From assembly GCA_016707005.1 (NCBI GenBank), contig JADJIQ010000005.1, positions 1,198,001 through 1,262,000 of the forward strand: a stretch of DNA of 64,000 nt, in the 5' to 3' direction. The translations under genes were made by a program, and so were the position numbers. The number at the start of each line of letters is the position of its first letter. Position 1 is the first letter of the stretch. Shown here one piece after another: positions 15,954-24,021 of this stretch. The notes beneath the pieces are model-generated. The model was not told where the DNA came from and searched no databases. It saw only the letters and a list, made by a program, of their open reading frames with translations. Origin of the DNA: Ignavibacteria bacterium (lineage in GTDB: Bacteria > Bacteroidota > Ignavibacteria > Kapaibacteriales > Kapaibacteriaceae).

Positions 15954-16667
15954 TCAGGATCGTGCGATAAGGATGAACTCAAGGATCGTTGTCGGGGCCG
16001 ACGTTGAATCCGTTGCCTTGAACGTTCGCGTTTGCAATTGCTTCACCACTCCAAGGTTCGGCGCTAACCATACTTCGTCAGAGAACGATGTTGTTCCTTC
16101 CGGTGCATCGGTTGACGATGCCATACGGACATGAGCACATGACCGCAAGGTGCCGGTAGTTGTTACAACATCGGCCTTCATCGTCTGAATCACGTAGGTG
16201 TTGCTCTCCACCGATCCAAGGTTCTCCCGAAGGATAAGTCGAGTTCCGGGTGAAAGGGGCTCTGCAAGACGCCTTCTGCCGATCGTGTCGGCCAAACGTT
16301 CGTACATGATCAGGTCCCGAGGACCAACCCATTGATATGTGGTGTCGGTAAGACGCACCTCACCATTGGTGATCGTCTCCCGTTTCACGGCGATACACCG
16401 CAGGGAATCACGAAGCAGAAATGCCGTGTCCACCACGGTGTATCGATAGTCCGATCCCACCGTCACAACCGTATCTCCGGAAGATGAGATATCGCGGGTT
16501 GTGAAGCGTAGAGTTACAGAACAGCCCAGCCTCTTCTCAAGCGTATAGTCTGCCAGACCATACACGTCATTGCCTGTATCCGTTGGCGGAGCAGGAGCCG
16601 GATCTGTACTGCATGCTGCAAGAACGATGCAGAGACAGGTGGTACAGAAGATGAAGGCAGGTCGCAG
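15954..16667 (-). CDS. Lipoprotein, probable CTG start
   Basis: The longest ORF with a standard start begins at GTG 16565, but that would remove an obvious signal. Reading on upstream in frame gives a lead R-P-A-F-I-F-C-T-T-C-L-C-I-V-L-A-A-C-S-T-D, a lipoprotein signal with lipobox L-A-A-C, then a Pro/Ala-rich spacer. The only start-like codon before the preceding gene's in-frame TAG is CTG at 16667. So a CTG start giving about 237 residues is the best reading. The mature part is beta-rich with many Thr/Ser and no known domain. It ends 8 bp before the cytochrome-porin and follows another lipoprotein gene. Confidence 0.65.
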   Translation of the reverse strand: MRPAFIFCTTCLCIVLAACSTDPAPAPPTDTGNDVYGLADYTLEKRLGCSVTLRFTTRDISSSGDTVVTVGSDYRYTVVDTAFLLRDSLRCIAVKRETITNGEVRLTDTTYQWVGPRDLIMYERLADTIGRRRLAEPLSPGTRLILRENLGSVESNTYVIQTMKADVVTTTGTLRSCAHVRMASSTDAPEGTTSFSDEVWLAPNLGVVKQLQTRTFKATDSTSAPTTILEFILIARS

Positions 16668-16673
16668 TGTGGT

Positions 16674-17696
16674 CTACTTCAGTTTCACGGTTGTTACGCA
16701 ACGCTCGAAGAGCGGAAGGTAGACGGCTTGCTCTGGCTTGTACCAGTTAAGGGTGATGCGGAACATCTTGTTGCCCTTGACGGTGAAGTAGGCGCGAGCA
16801 GCCACATTGGCGGCAGGATTGTAGTTGAAGTAGTAGGCTTTTTGACCATTGATCGTTGCGGCTACCTGGCCAGCCCCTTGATAACGAGCCTTGTTCTGCT
16901 CAATGATCTTGTTCAGATCGTTCTGCTTGCTCGCATCGAAGACGTCCACTTGGATCGTACAGTCAAAGCGCGATCCGAGGAAGCTCATAGAGGACAGGCC
17001 GGAAGACTGACCCTTCTTGCCTTCAAAGTTCTGTGGAATCTCGATCGAGAAGTCTGGCGCATTGTAGGAGCGAAGAGTATCGGACGGCGGCTCCGGACCT
17101 GTAGGCGTTGATGTTTCGGTCTTCGCAACCACCGCAGGGCGTTGCGCCAGCTTCACCGATGCAAGGATCTCTGTGAATTCCTTCTGATAGTCTTCGAAGG
17201 TCTTACCGAACGCTGCTACCGTTACGATGGTCACCAACGAGTCGTTCTCAGCGAAAAAGGATTCGAGCTGGAACTCTCCGTCTGCTTGATCGAATTTTAC
17301 GGAAAGCTTCTTTGCCGGCTTACCGCCAAGTGTTGCTTGAGAGATCGTGTACCGATCGAGATCATCCTCGAATTCGAGCTTGGAGCGCTTGATAATCGTG
17401 TCGATCGACGGATTGGTGCTGTCGATCGGGATCACGCGGAGTTCGATCTTGCCGCCACCTTCGCCCTTGCCGAACTTCATGAATCGGTTGCCGATGGTTG
17501 GCGTAGTAGTGGAGACGATAAGATCTCCCTTCCGTGTCTGCTTGAACCAGTTCGTTGGAACCTTCATTTCGAAGAGTCGGATCTCATCCTTGACGAGTTC
17601 CAGCCCTTCGATAGGTACCGGTTTTGCCTTGTATGAACAGCCGGACAGTGCGATGATGCCAGCGAGTGCCAGTGCGGTCAAGCGTGGAAAGGTCAT
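16674..17696 (-). CDS. Lipoprotein with two similar beta domains
   Basis: 340 residues from the ATG at 17696, chosen because GGAG lies 9 nt upstream and the residues after it form a compact signal (M-T-F-P-R-L-T-A-L-A-L-A-G-I-I-A-L-S-G-C) with lipobox L-S-G-C. Two regions look alike: about 35-180 and about 205-340, each opening with an F-x-x-x-x-P-x-N/Q-F/W pattern and ending in a V-K-L segment. This resembles the PsbP/MOG1 fold seen in many lipoproteins, an inference only. It would be anchored on the periplasmic side. The stop TAG is in frame with the downstream lipoprotein gene, 6 bp before its proposed CTG start. Confidence 0.75.
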   Translation of the reverse strand: MTFPRLTALALAGIIALSGCSYKAKPVPIEGLELVKDEIRLFEMKVPTNWFKQTRKGDLIVSTTTPTIGNRFMKFGKGEGGGKIELRVIPIDSTNPSIDTIIKRSKLEFEDDLDRYTISQATLGGKPAKKLSVKFDQADGEFQLESFFAENDSLVTIVTVAAFGKTFEDYQKEFTEILASVKLAQRPAVVAKTETSTPTGPEPPSDTLRSYNAPDFSIEIPQNFEGKKGQSSGLSSMSFLGSRFDCTIQVDVFDASKQNDLNKIIEQNKARYQGAGQVAATINGQKAYYFNYNPAANVAARAYFTVKGNKMFRITLNWYKPEQAVYLPLFERCVTTVKLK

Positions 17697-17726
17697 GTTG
17701 TCAGTCTCCAAAAGATGTTTCGTATG

Positions 17727-18122
17727 CTAGTTATTGAGGGCGCCTTCTTTTACCCACTGACGCATTCCTTGCACCTGAGCAGAAGAAACGCGCTGTGGGA
17801 GTTCGCCAACCGGATGGCCAAGCTTGCCTTCGAGAACCTGGATCACTGTGCTTTCCTCAGGACGTCCGGGGACAATGAGATTTGGTCTGTCTGAGATCAA
17901 TGCTGAATATGACGTGAGACGGATGCCCCCTGCAGCAGAGATGTCGTTATGACACCCACCATTGGCGCATGTTACTGTGAGGAAGGGTAGTACCTGTCCT
18001 CTGAAGCGCACGTTGGAATCAGGAAACACCACATCTTGCGGTTGAGTTACAGTAGCTCCATTGCATCCCGAGAATGCAAGAACACAGAGAAAGGCCGATG
18101 TAGCCATGTACCCGGCGTGCAT
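17727..18122 (-). CDS. Lipoprotein with CX4CH cytochrome-like motif
   Basis: 131 residues. A signal segment ends in L-A-F-S-G-C (Cys20, lipobox). The mature part has L-P-F-L-T-V-T-C-A-N-G-G-C-H-N-D, that is Cys52-X4-Cys57-His58, then A-A-G-G-I-R-L-T-S-Y and P-G-R-P-E-E-S, a layout seen in cytochrome-c-like (Planctomycete cytochrome C type) domains of FCB and PVC bacteria. CX4CH instead of CX2CH is known in a few heme proteins, but heme binding here is not proven. The start overlaps the panB stop (TGATG), indicating translational coupling. It opens the run of envelope redox genes. Confidence 0.75.
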   Translation of the reverse strand: MHAGYMATSAFLCVLAFSGCNGATVTQPQDVVFPDSNVRFRGQVLPFLTVTCANGGCHNDISAAGGIRLTSYSALISDRPNLIVPGRPEESTVIQVLEGKLGHPVGELPQRVSSAQVQGMRQWVKEGALNN

Positions 18123-18940
18123 CAGTAGCTCTCCTCCGGACCAGGGAAGTCATGACCTCGTACGTCCGTCACGTACCGTTGTACCGCCGATGTCATCACT
18201 TCGTGGAGTTCGGCATACCGCCGAACAAATCGAGGTCTGAATTCTGTGGACATTCCCATCATATCTGTCCAGACGAGAATTTGCCCATCACAGTGCGGTC
18301 CCGCTCCGATGCCGATCGTTGGCACCGTAGTGATCTTCGTTACCTCAGCGGCAAGTGCCGTAGGCACCTTCTCGAGGACGATGGCAAATGCTCCTGCTTG
18401 TTCTAGCGCAACAGCATCGCGAAGGATCTGCTCTGCTTCTTCGGGTGTAGCACCACGCTCCTTATACGAGCCGAACTGATGGATGCTTTGCGGGGTAAGA
18501 CCAAGGTGACCCATGACAGGGATGCCGTTCTCCGTCATCAAACGGACGGCTTCAAGGACCCGCTGGCCCCCTTCAAGCTTCACTGCACCACTACCGGCCT
18601 CCTTCATCAACCGTCCGGCATTTCGGAACGCTTCCTGCGGAGAGACTTGATAGCTCATGAAGGGCATATCGGTAACCACAAGTGCATGTTCTACAACGCG
18701 GACCACAGCCTGCGTGTGATAGATCATGTGTTCGAGCGTAACGGGGATCGTTGTGTCGTGACCTTGGATCACGTTCCCAACAGAATCTCCAACGAGAAGA
18801 ACATCCACTCCAGCACTGTCAAGAATACCTGCGGTGATCGCATCATATGCCGTTAGGCAGGCAATGGCTTTCCCCGCTGCCTTCATGTCAATGAGGCGGC
18901 GCGTTGTTACGCGTTTTCGTGTGGTTGGAGTTACGGACAT
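18122..18940 (-). CDS. panB: 3-Methyl-2-oxobutanoate hydroxymethyltransferase
   Basis: 272 residues, the normal PanB length. Conserved features run the whole length: L-T-A-Y-D-A, V-D-V-L-L-V-G-D-S-V-G-N-V, the V-T-D-M-P-F-M-S-Y segment, V-K-L-E-G-G, I-P-V-M-G-H-L-G-L-T-P and I-G-I-G-A-G-P-H-C-D-G-Q. PanB adds a hydroxymethyl group from methylenetetrahydrofolate to 2-oxoisovalerate, the first committed step of pantothenate synthesis, feeding the same CoA pathway as coaBC some 7 kb away. It is divergent from the LpxH-like gene and translationally coupled to the CX4CH lipoprotein downstream. Confidence 0.96.
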   Translation of the reverse strand: MSVTPTTRKRVTTRRLIDMKAAGKAIACLTAYDAITAGILDSAGVDVLLVGDSVGNVIQGHDTTIPVTLEHMIYHTQAVVRVVEHALVVTDMPFMSYQVSPQEAFRNAGRLMKEAGSGAVKLEGGQRVLEAVRLMTENGIPVMGHLGLTPQSIHQFGSYKERGATPEEAEQILRDAVALEQAGAFAIVLEKVPTALAAEVTKITTVPTIGIGAGPHCDGQILVWTDMMGMSTEFRPRFVRRYAELHEVMTSAVQRYVTDVRGHDFPGPEESY

Positions 18941-19005
18941 GTAGTGTACCCGACGTGAGGGGCAAAGATAGCCGTCAGGCCGCTTCCCGGCGTTATCTTA
19001 TCGTC

Positions 19006-19800
19006 ATGTTTGAACCTGTGGTCTCCCTTCGCTCGCTCCGTGTGGACGTCCCCCCGGGTAAGGTGGTGACGTTCATTTCCGATGTCCACCTCGGTTATGG
19101 GAGCCGAGACCGGGATAGAACGCGAGAGGACCTGCTCCTGCCCATCCTGAGATCCTGCGCCGAAACTTCGGCCCATCTGTTCATAGTGGGCGATCTTTTC
19201 GACCTCTGGTTCGACTACAATACGGTCATTCCCCGCTGGCATGTTCGGACCCTTGCAGCCCTTCAAGAGCTGAGGGCAGGGGGCTTGCCCGTCTCCTACT
19301 TGATCGGGAATCACGATTTCGGTCACCACACGTATTTCCGAGAAGAGCTTGGGATTGAAGTGGATCTGGGCGATGTTTCGGCAACGATCAACGGAACGCG
19401 GGTCTATATCAGTCATGGAGACGGCAAGGCACACCAGGATACAGGATATCTGGTCCTTCGATCGGTGCTCCGAAACCGCTTCGCACAGTGGCTCTACAGG
19501 TGGATCCACCCTGATTGGGGTATTGCTCTGGCCTCTAGGACGTCCCATGGCAGCCGCGATCACACGTCGGAAAAGGACTATGGTCCGCACGATGGTCTAC
19601 GGGACTTTGCCCTGGCAAAGATCGATGAAGGATACGATCTCGTTGTGATGGGTCACCGTCACCACGCAAACGTCCTCACCCACGGCAACGGAACCTACGT
19701 GAATCTTGGCCACTGGCTTGGAAACGGGGCTACGTACGGCGTTTTCTCCCCTGAAGATGGTTTCCGACTCATTGAAGTTCAGCCCAAGGCCACCCCGTGA
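19006..19800 (+). CDS. LpxH-like metallophosphoesterase
   Basis: 264 residues from the ATG at 19006; an earlier in-frame start at 18904 would overlap panB and lacks homology-like sequence. Metal-site motifs of the calcineurin fold are all present: S-D-V-H-L-G, G-D-L-F-D-L-W, G-N-H-D, S-H-G-D-G and M-G-H-R-H-H. The G-D-L-F-D-L-W motif and the length match UDP-2,3-diacylglucosamine pyrophosphatase of the LpxH type found in Bacteroidota, which makes lipid X in lipid A synthesis at the inner membrane. A related phosphodiesterase is possible, so I withhold the symbol. Confidence 0.85.
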   Translation: MFEPVVSLRSLRVDVPPGKVVTFISDVHLGYGSRDRDRTREDLLLPILRSCAETSAHLFIVGDLFDLWFDYNTVIPRWHVRTLAALQELRAGGLPVSYLIGNHDFGHHTYFREELGIEVDLGDVSATINGTRVYISHGDGKAHQDTGYLVLRSVLRNRFAQWLYRWIHPDWGIALASRTSHGSRDHTSEKDYGPHDGLRDFALAKIDEGYDLVVMGHRHHANVLTHGNGTYVNLGHWLGNGATYGVFSPEDGFRLIEVQPKATP

Positions 19801-19860
19801 GCTGCTGAGCAGTATTTTCGCATCACACAATTGCATGACACGAATCAAGGGAGAGGCGGC

Positions 19861-20808
19861 ATGAAAAAAGTAGGTCTATTGTTCGGAATGGAACAGACGT
19901 TTCCGCCGGCCTTGGTAGAAGAGATCAACCGGCGCGACCAAGGAGTTGCCGCTGAATTCGTGAAGATCGGTGGGATCACGCTCGAGACATTGTTCGAATA
20001 CGATGTGATCCTCGATCGTATCTCCCAAGACGTTCCGTTCTACCGTGCAATGCTCAAGGTTGCCGCTCTCAATGGCGTGCGCGTTGTGAACAATCCATTT
20101 TGGTGGTCGGCAGACGACAAGTTCTTCAATTATGCCGTTGCCGATAAGGCCGGTATCCCGGTTCCGAAGACCGTCCTTCTCCCAAGTAAGAACCATCCGC
20201 CTGATACAACGGCCGACTCCTTCCGCAATCTCATGTTCCCGCTCAACTGGCAGGACATCTTTGACTACGTTGGATTCCCATCGTATCTCAAGCCGTTTGA
20301 TGGAGGGGGCTGGAAGCACGTTTATAAGGTTGACTCCATTGAAGAGTTCTTTACGGCATACAGTGAAACAGCAGACATCGTGATGACGCTTCAAGAAGGC
20401 ATCGACTTCACAGAATATTATCGTTGCTACTGTATCGGCAGAAAGCATGTCCATATCATGCCGTATGAGCCGCGCAATGCACATCATCTTCGGTATAAGG
20501 CCGACTTCGCGCCGACGCCAGAGATGCTCAAGACACTTGAAGAACTCTGCTTGAAGATCTGCAACATCCTGGGCTATGACTTCAATACGATCGAGTTCGC
20601 CGTTCGTGATGGCATTCCGTATGCGATCGACTATATGAACCCGGCTCCGGATGCAGAACGTGCTTCGGTACAAGAAGAGAACTTCCAGTGGGTGCTCAAT
20701 ACCACAGCAACGTTCCTCATCGATCTGGCAAAACAGGGACGTCAGGTCCCAACAGAATTCCATTGGAGCAACTTCATCGGCACCGGCGGAGCAAAGAAGA
20801 AGAAATAA
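19861..20808 (+). CDS. ATP-grasp family ligase
   Basis: 315 residues from the ATG at 19861, preceded by GGGAGAGG about 4 nt away. The sequence follows an ATP-grasp layout: an N-terminal Rossmann-like part with V-I-L-D-R-I, a central K-P-F-D-G-G-G-W-K-H-V nucleotide-binding loop, V-M-T-L-Q-E-G-I-D-F-T-E-Y-Y, and a late F-A-V-R-D-G-I-P-Y-A-I-D-Y-M-N-P metal-binding strand. Such enzymes join a carboxylate to an amine or thiol via an acyl phosphate. The substrate is unknown. Stop and next start overlap (TAATG), so it is coupled to the GNAT-like gene. Confidence 0.82.
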   Translation: MKKVGLLFGMEQTFPPALVEEINRRDQGVAAEFVKIGGITLETLFEYDVILDRISQDVPFYRAMLKVAALNGVRVVNNPFWWSADDKFFNYAVADKAGIPVPKTVLLPSKNHPPDTTADSFRNLMFPLNWQDIFDYVGFPSYLKPFDGGGWKHVYKVDSIEEFFTAYSETADIVMTLQEGIDFTEYYRCYCIGRKHVHIMPYEPRNAHHLRYKADFAPTPEMLKTLEELCLKICNILGYDFNTIEFAVRDGIPYAIDYMNPAPDAERASVQEENFQWVLNTTATFLIDLAKQGRQVPTEFHWSNFIGTGGAKKKK

Positions 20809-22472
20809 TGGCTCGCCCAACGTTCGCTGGTCTGGTCCGATCGTTCCGTGCCATTCAGCGGTCGTTCGACCAAGAATCAATAGCCGAGCAGGAGAAGATC
20901 CTCCTCGCTCTTTCATCGATGCCTTGTGGTACCGTCACTGCTGTGATATTGTACCACGAGGCATTGTTGTATAGTGTCGCCTATCCGGGTTCAAATGTGG
21001 TTCGCACGCTGGCAGAGATCGAACTTCAGCGAGTTGCTCTTCACGTCTCCACACGGAAAGGCGCAGACCGACTTCACTACGAGAACAGCACGATCGCCGG
21101 TGCACCGGTAAGAGTGCCGTTCAGTCTCACGCTCAATAAGTGGTTGGTGGAGAGATTCCCGGCAGACACACAACTTTCCACCGAAGGTGTGAATGAGTCG
21201 GTTCTTGTTCAAACACTCGTGAACCTCTTTGATCCCGTTGAACAAGAGATGTTGCATGCCGGAAAAACGGCGTGGGCGTATTGGTCGGAACACATGACAG
21301 GTGCAGGCGGGAACAAACAGCAAATGAAACGATGGATCGTTGAGATGACGGACCGACTTCCCGGAAGCACGGCCCTCAAGGAGTTCATCTTTGGTCAGTT
21401 CGCAACCACAACTCTCTGGTCAACACACCCAAACTCGCCAACTCTAACATCCGGCAGAGCGAACCACGGAGCCCCCTTCATCCATACACACGGGCTTCAA
21501 CGTTCTGTTGATCTGACTGCACACCTAGCATCGAAACCTCGACGCATTGACCTCACACTTCAACAGCAGACACATCTTGTGGATGTGGCTCGTGGTGTTC
21601 TTGCTTCGATGCAGCGAGAGACGGATCCTGTTACTTTTTCGCACGTTGGTGAAACTGAGTACTACGACATGGGTAGGGGGCTGGGCATTGCTCTGTATGC
21701 TATGCAACCCGACATGAAGATGGCGCTGCAGAGCTACATCGGATTCATGGCCTTCAAGAACGATGTCCCCTGTGCCTACGGCGGTGGATGGGTGTTGAAC
21801 AACGAATCGTTCTTTGGCGTGAATGTCTTTCCGCCGTTTCGTGGTGGTGAATCCGCTGTGATCGTTGCGGATCTCCTGCGACTCTACCATCATGCGTTCA
21901 ATGTTCGTGCCTTTTGCGTTGATCCCTACCAGATCGGCTATGGAAACTCCGACGGGATCAAGTCGCGTTCGTTCTGGTTCTACTACCGACTCGGATTCCG
22001 TCCGGTGGAAAAGGACCTCGCTAAACTTGCTCGCGATGAATACAAGAAGATGTCGACAACGCCTGGCTATCACTCTCCAAAGGACGTGCTGCTGACGTTA
22101 GCTGGTGCAACAATGCGATGGGTCTACGGATCCGCAGACGTTGCCGTACCGCCTTCAGCGGACCGACTCGGCGATCTTGTTACGAAACACGTGAACTCTT
22201 GCTACGATGGCGACCGTCAAGCAGCTCTTCGCGATGGGCTTCGCAAGCTTAACGCACGTACAAAGAAACGATACTCCGCTTCGCACCCCATCGCTCGTAT
22301 TGTTGTGCTACTACATGCAAGCGGTTATCTTGACCGAGCAACACCTGCGCGTCTTAACGCCCTCGCAGATGATTATCGTTTGAAGTCCACAAGCGAACGA
22401 ATGTATGTGCTTCGTTCCCAACGTTACCATGCTCTGTTCGACGCACTCGGCGTTGCAGAGCGTACCCTTTGA
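20808..22472 (+). CDS. Uncharacterised protein with GNAT-like region
   Basis: 554 residues, coupled to the ATP-grasp gene by TAATG. No signal or membrane segment. The N-terminal 230 residues are helical and unrecognised. Around residues 300-405 a pattern resembling a GNAT acyltransferase appears: a strand with P-C-A-Y-G-G-G-W-V-L, then F-P-P-F-R-G-G-E-S-A, a helix, and D-P-Y-Q-I-G-Y-G-N-S-D-G-I-K followed by F-Y-Y-R-L-G-F-R-P-V, the last being the typical GNAT end. Conserved Gly and Arg in the acyl-CoA loop are suggestive only. Its pairing with an ATP-grasp ligase and a HAL-type lyase hints at a small-molecule pathway. Function not known. Confidence 0.7.
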   Translation: MARPTFAGLVRSFRAIQRSFDQESIAEQEKILLALSSMPCGTVTAVILYHEALLYSVAYPGSNVVRTLAEIELQRVALHVSTRKGADRLHYENSTIAGAPVRVPFSLTLNKWLVERFPADTQLSTEGVNESVLVQTLVNLFDPVEQEMLHAGKTAWAYWSEHMTGAGGNKQQMKRWIVEMTDRLPGSTALKEFIFGQFATTTLWSTHPNSPTLTSGRANHGAPFIHTHGLQRSVDLTAHLASKPRRIDLTLQQQTHLVDVARGVLASMQRETDPVTFSHVGETEYYDMGRGLGIALYAMQPDMKMALQSYIGFMAFKNDVPCAYGGGWVLNNESFFGVNVFPPFRGGESAVIVADLLRLYHHAFNVRAFCVDPYQIGYGNSDGIKSRSFWFYYRLGFRPVEKDLAKLARDEYKKMSTTPGYHSPKDVLLTLAGATMRWVYGSADVAVPPSADRLGDLVTKHVNSCYDGDRQAALRDGLRKLNARTKKRYSASHPIARIVVLLHASGYLDRATPARLNALADDYRLKSTSERMYVLRSQRYHALFDALGVAERTL

Positions 22473-22494
22473 TCACCACTACTCCGTTCGATCC

Positions 22495-24021
22495 ATGACA
22501 CTCCTTCTCGACGGTTCATCACTTACGATCGACGACCTTGCTCGTGCAGCTCATGATCTCACTTCACAGGTGGCTCTCACGGACGATGCGCGCAGACGCG
22601 TGCAGGAGTCTCGCGCGGCGGTTGACCGATGGATCGCGGAATCGCGCATTGTATATGGAATGACAACCGGATTCGGTGAGTTCGCCAATGTCTTCATTCC
22701 GTTAGAGGATGTAGAGAAGTTGCAGGAGAATCTCATCATCTCGCACAGTGCTGGGATGGGCGAGTTGTTGCCTGCCGTGGTTGTACGGGCAATGATGATC
22801 CTCCGTATCAATGCGCTTGCAAAGGGATTCTCCGGCATCCGCGAGTCTACGCTTGATGCATTGATCGCCATGGTCAACGCCGGTATCGTACCCGCCATTC
22901 CAAGTCAGGGCTCTGTGGGTTCGAGTGGTGACCTGGCGCCCCTTTCCCATCTCGCACTCTGTCTGATCGGCAGAGGGGAGTGTGTTGTGGATGGTGTTCG
23001 TGAGTCGAGCGCCGATACTCTGCAACGTCACGGCATCACACCTGTGCGCTTAGCGGGAAAAGAAGGACTGGCGCTCATCAACGGAACGCAGATGATGTGT
23101 GCGTATGGTGCCCTGACGATCCACCGTGCTCGCAATCTTGCTGCATGTGCTGATATCGCCGGTGCACTGTCTCTCGATGCACTGCGAGGGACGGATAATG
23201 CCTTTGATGAGAGACTTCATCGTACGAGACCACATCCCGGACAACTCATCACGGCCAAGAACCTGCGCACACTTCTGAAGGGAAGTGAGATCCGTGATTC
23301 CCATAAGGTAGGTGACGGAAAGGTGCAGGACGCCTATAGTCTGCGCTGTATGCCGCAGGTCCATGGGGCCACGCGAGACACCATCACCTATGCAACCACG
23401 GTGATCGAACGAGAGATGAATAGCGCCACTGATAATCCGCTCATCATTGCTGATGACGATATCCATATCGAAGGTGGGAATTTTCATGGTCAGCCCCTTG
23501 CCCTTGTCCTTGATTTCCTTGCCATCGCTTTGTCGGAACTTGCCAACATCTCGGAACGTCGCACAGAGCGACTCGTGAATCATGCTCTAGGGGGCTTGCC
23601 ACGCTTCCTTACACCAAACGGCGGACTGAACTCCGGAATGATGATCGCTCAATACACAGCAGCTGCGATGGTGAGCGAGAACAAGGTGCTGGCGCATCCG
23701 GCAAGTGTGGACAGCATCCCCACATCGGCAAACCAAGAGGATCATAACTCCATGGGCAGCATTGCTGCGCGGAAGCTTTGGACGATCGTTGAGAACGTGG
23801 AGAATGTGATCAGTATTGAAGTGTTGTGTGCGTCGCAGGGTGTTGGACTCTTGCGACCATTGCGATCAAGCGTCCCTCTGGAGAGTGTTGTGCATTGTGT
23901 GCGGGAACGTGTTCCGTTCGCTACTGAAGACCGCGTGCTCTATCACGATATGGAAGCAGTACGAGCTCTCGTTGCCAATGGTTCCATCGTGCGAGCCATC
24001 GGTATGGAACTCGATTCATGA
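22495..24021 (+). CDS. hutH: Histidine ammonia-lyase (MIO family)
   Basis: 508 residues, full HutH length. Family motifs: Y-G-M-T-T-G-F-G, N-L-I-I-S-H-S-A-G (the S-H pair is typical of histidine rather than tyrosine or phenylalanine lyases), G-N-F-H-G-Q-P and T-S-A-N-Q-E-D-H-N-S-M-G. The electrophilic MIO group usually forms from Ala-Ser-Gly; here it is Ser143-Ser144-Gly145, so the first residue differs. Deaminates His to urocanate in the cytoplasm if the usual chemistry holds. No hutU, hutI or hutG is near; instead it follows an ATP-grasp and a GNAT-like gene and overlaps the P-type ATPase by 4 bp (ATGA). Confidence 0.88.
   Translation: MTLLLDGSSLTIDDLARAAHDLTSQVALTDDARRRVQESRAAVDRWIAESRIVYGMTTGFGEFANVFIPLEDVEKLQENLIISHSAGMGELLPAVVVRAMMILRINALAKGFSGIRESTLDALIAMVNAGIVPAIPSQGSVGSSGDLAPLSHLALCLIGRGECVVDGVRESSADTLQRHGITPVRLAGKEGLALINGTQMMCAYGALTIHRARNLAACADIAGALSLDALRGTDNAFDERLHRTRPHPGQLITAKNLRTLLKGSEIRDSHKVGDGKVQDAYSLRCMPQVHGATRDTITYATTVIEREMNSATDNPLIIADDDIHIEGGNFHGQPLALVLDFLAIALSELANISERRTERLVNHALGGLPRFLTPNGGLNSGMMIAQYTAAAMVSENKVLAHPASVDSIPTSANQEDHNSMGSIAARKLWTIVENVENVISIEVLCASQGVGLLRPLRSSVPLESVVHCVRERVPFATEDRVLYHDMEAVRALVANGSIVRAIGMELDS

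Noticed and set aside
18931..19590. 219-codon minus-strand frame opposite the LpxH-like gene
   Set aside because: The plus-strand gene has all metal-site motifs; the opposite frame has none and no start context.
19876..20916. 346-codon minus-strand frame opposite the ATP-grasp gene
   Set aside because: Antisense shadow of a gene with ATP-grasp motifs; Cys- and His-rich without pattern.
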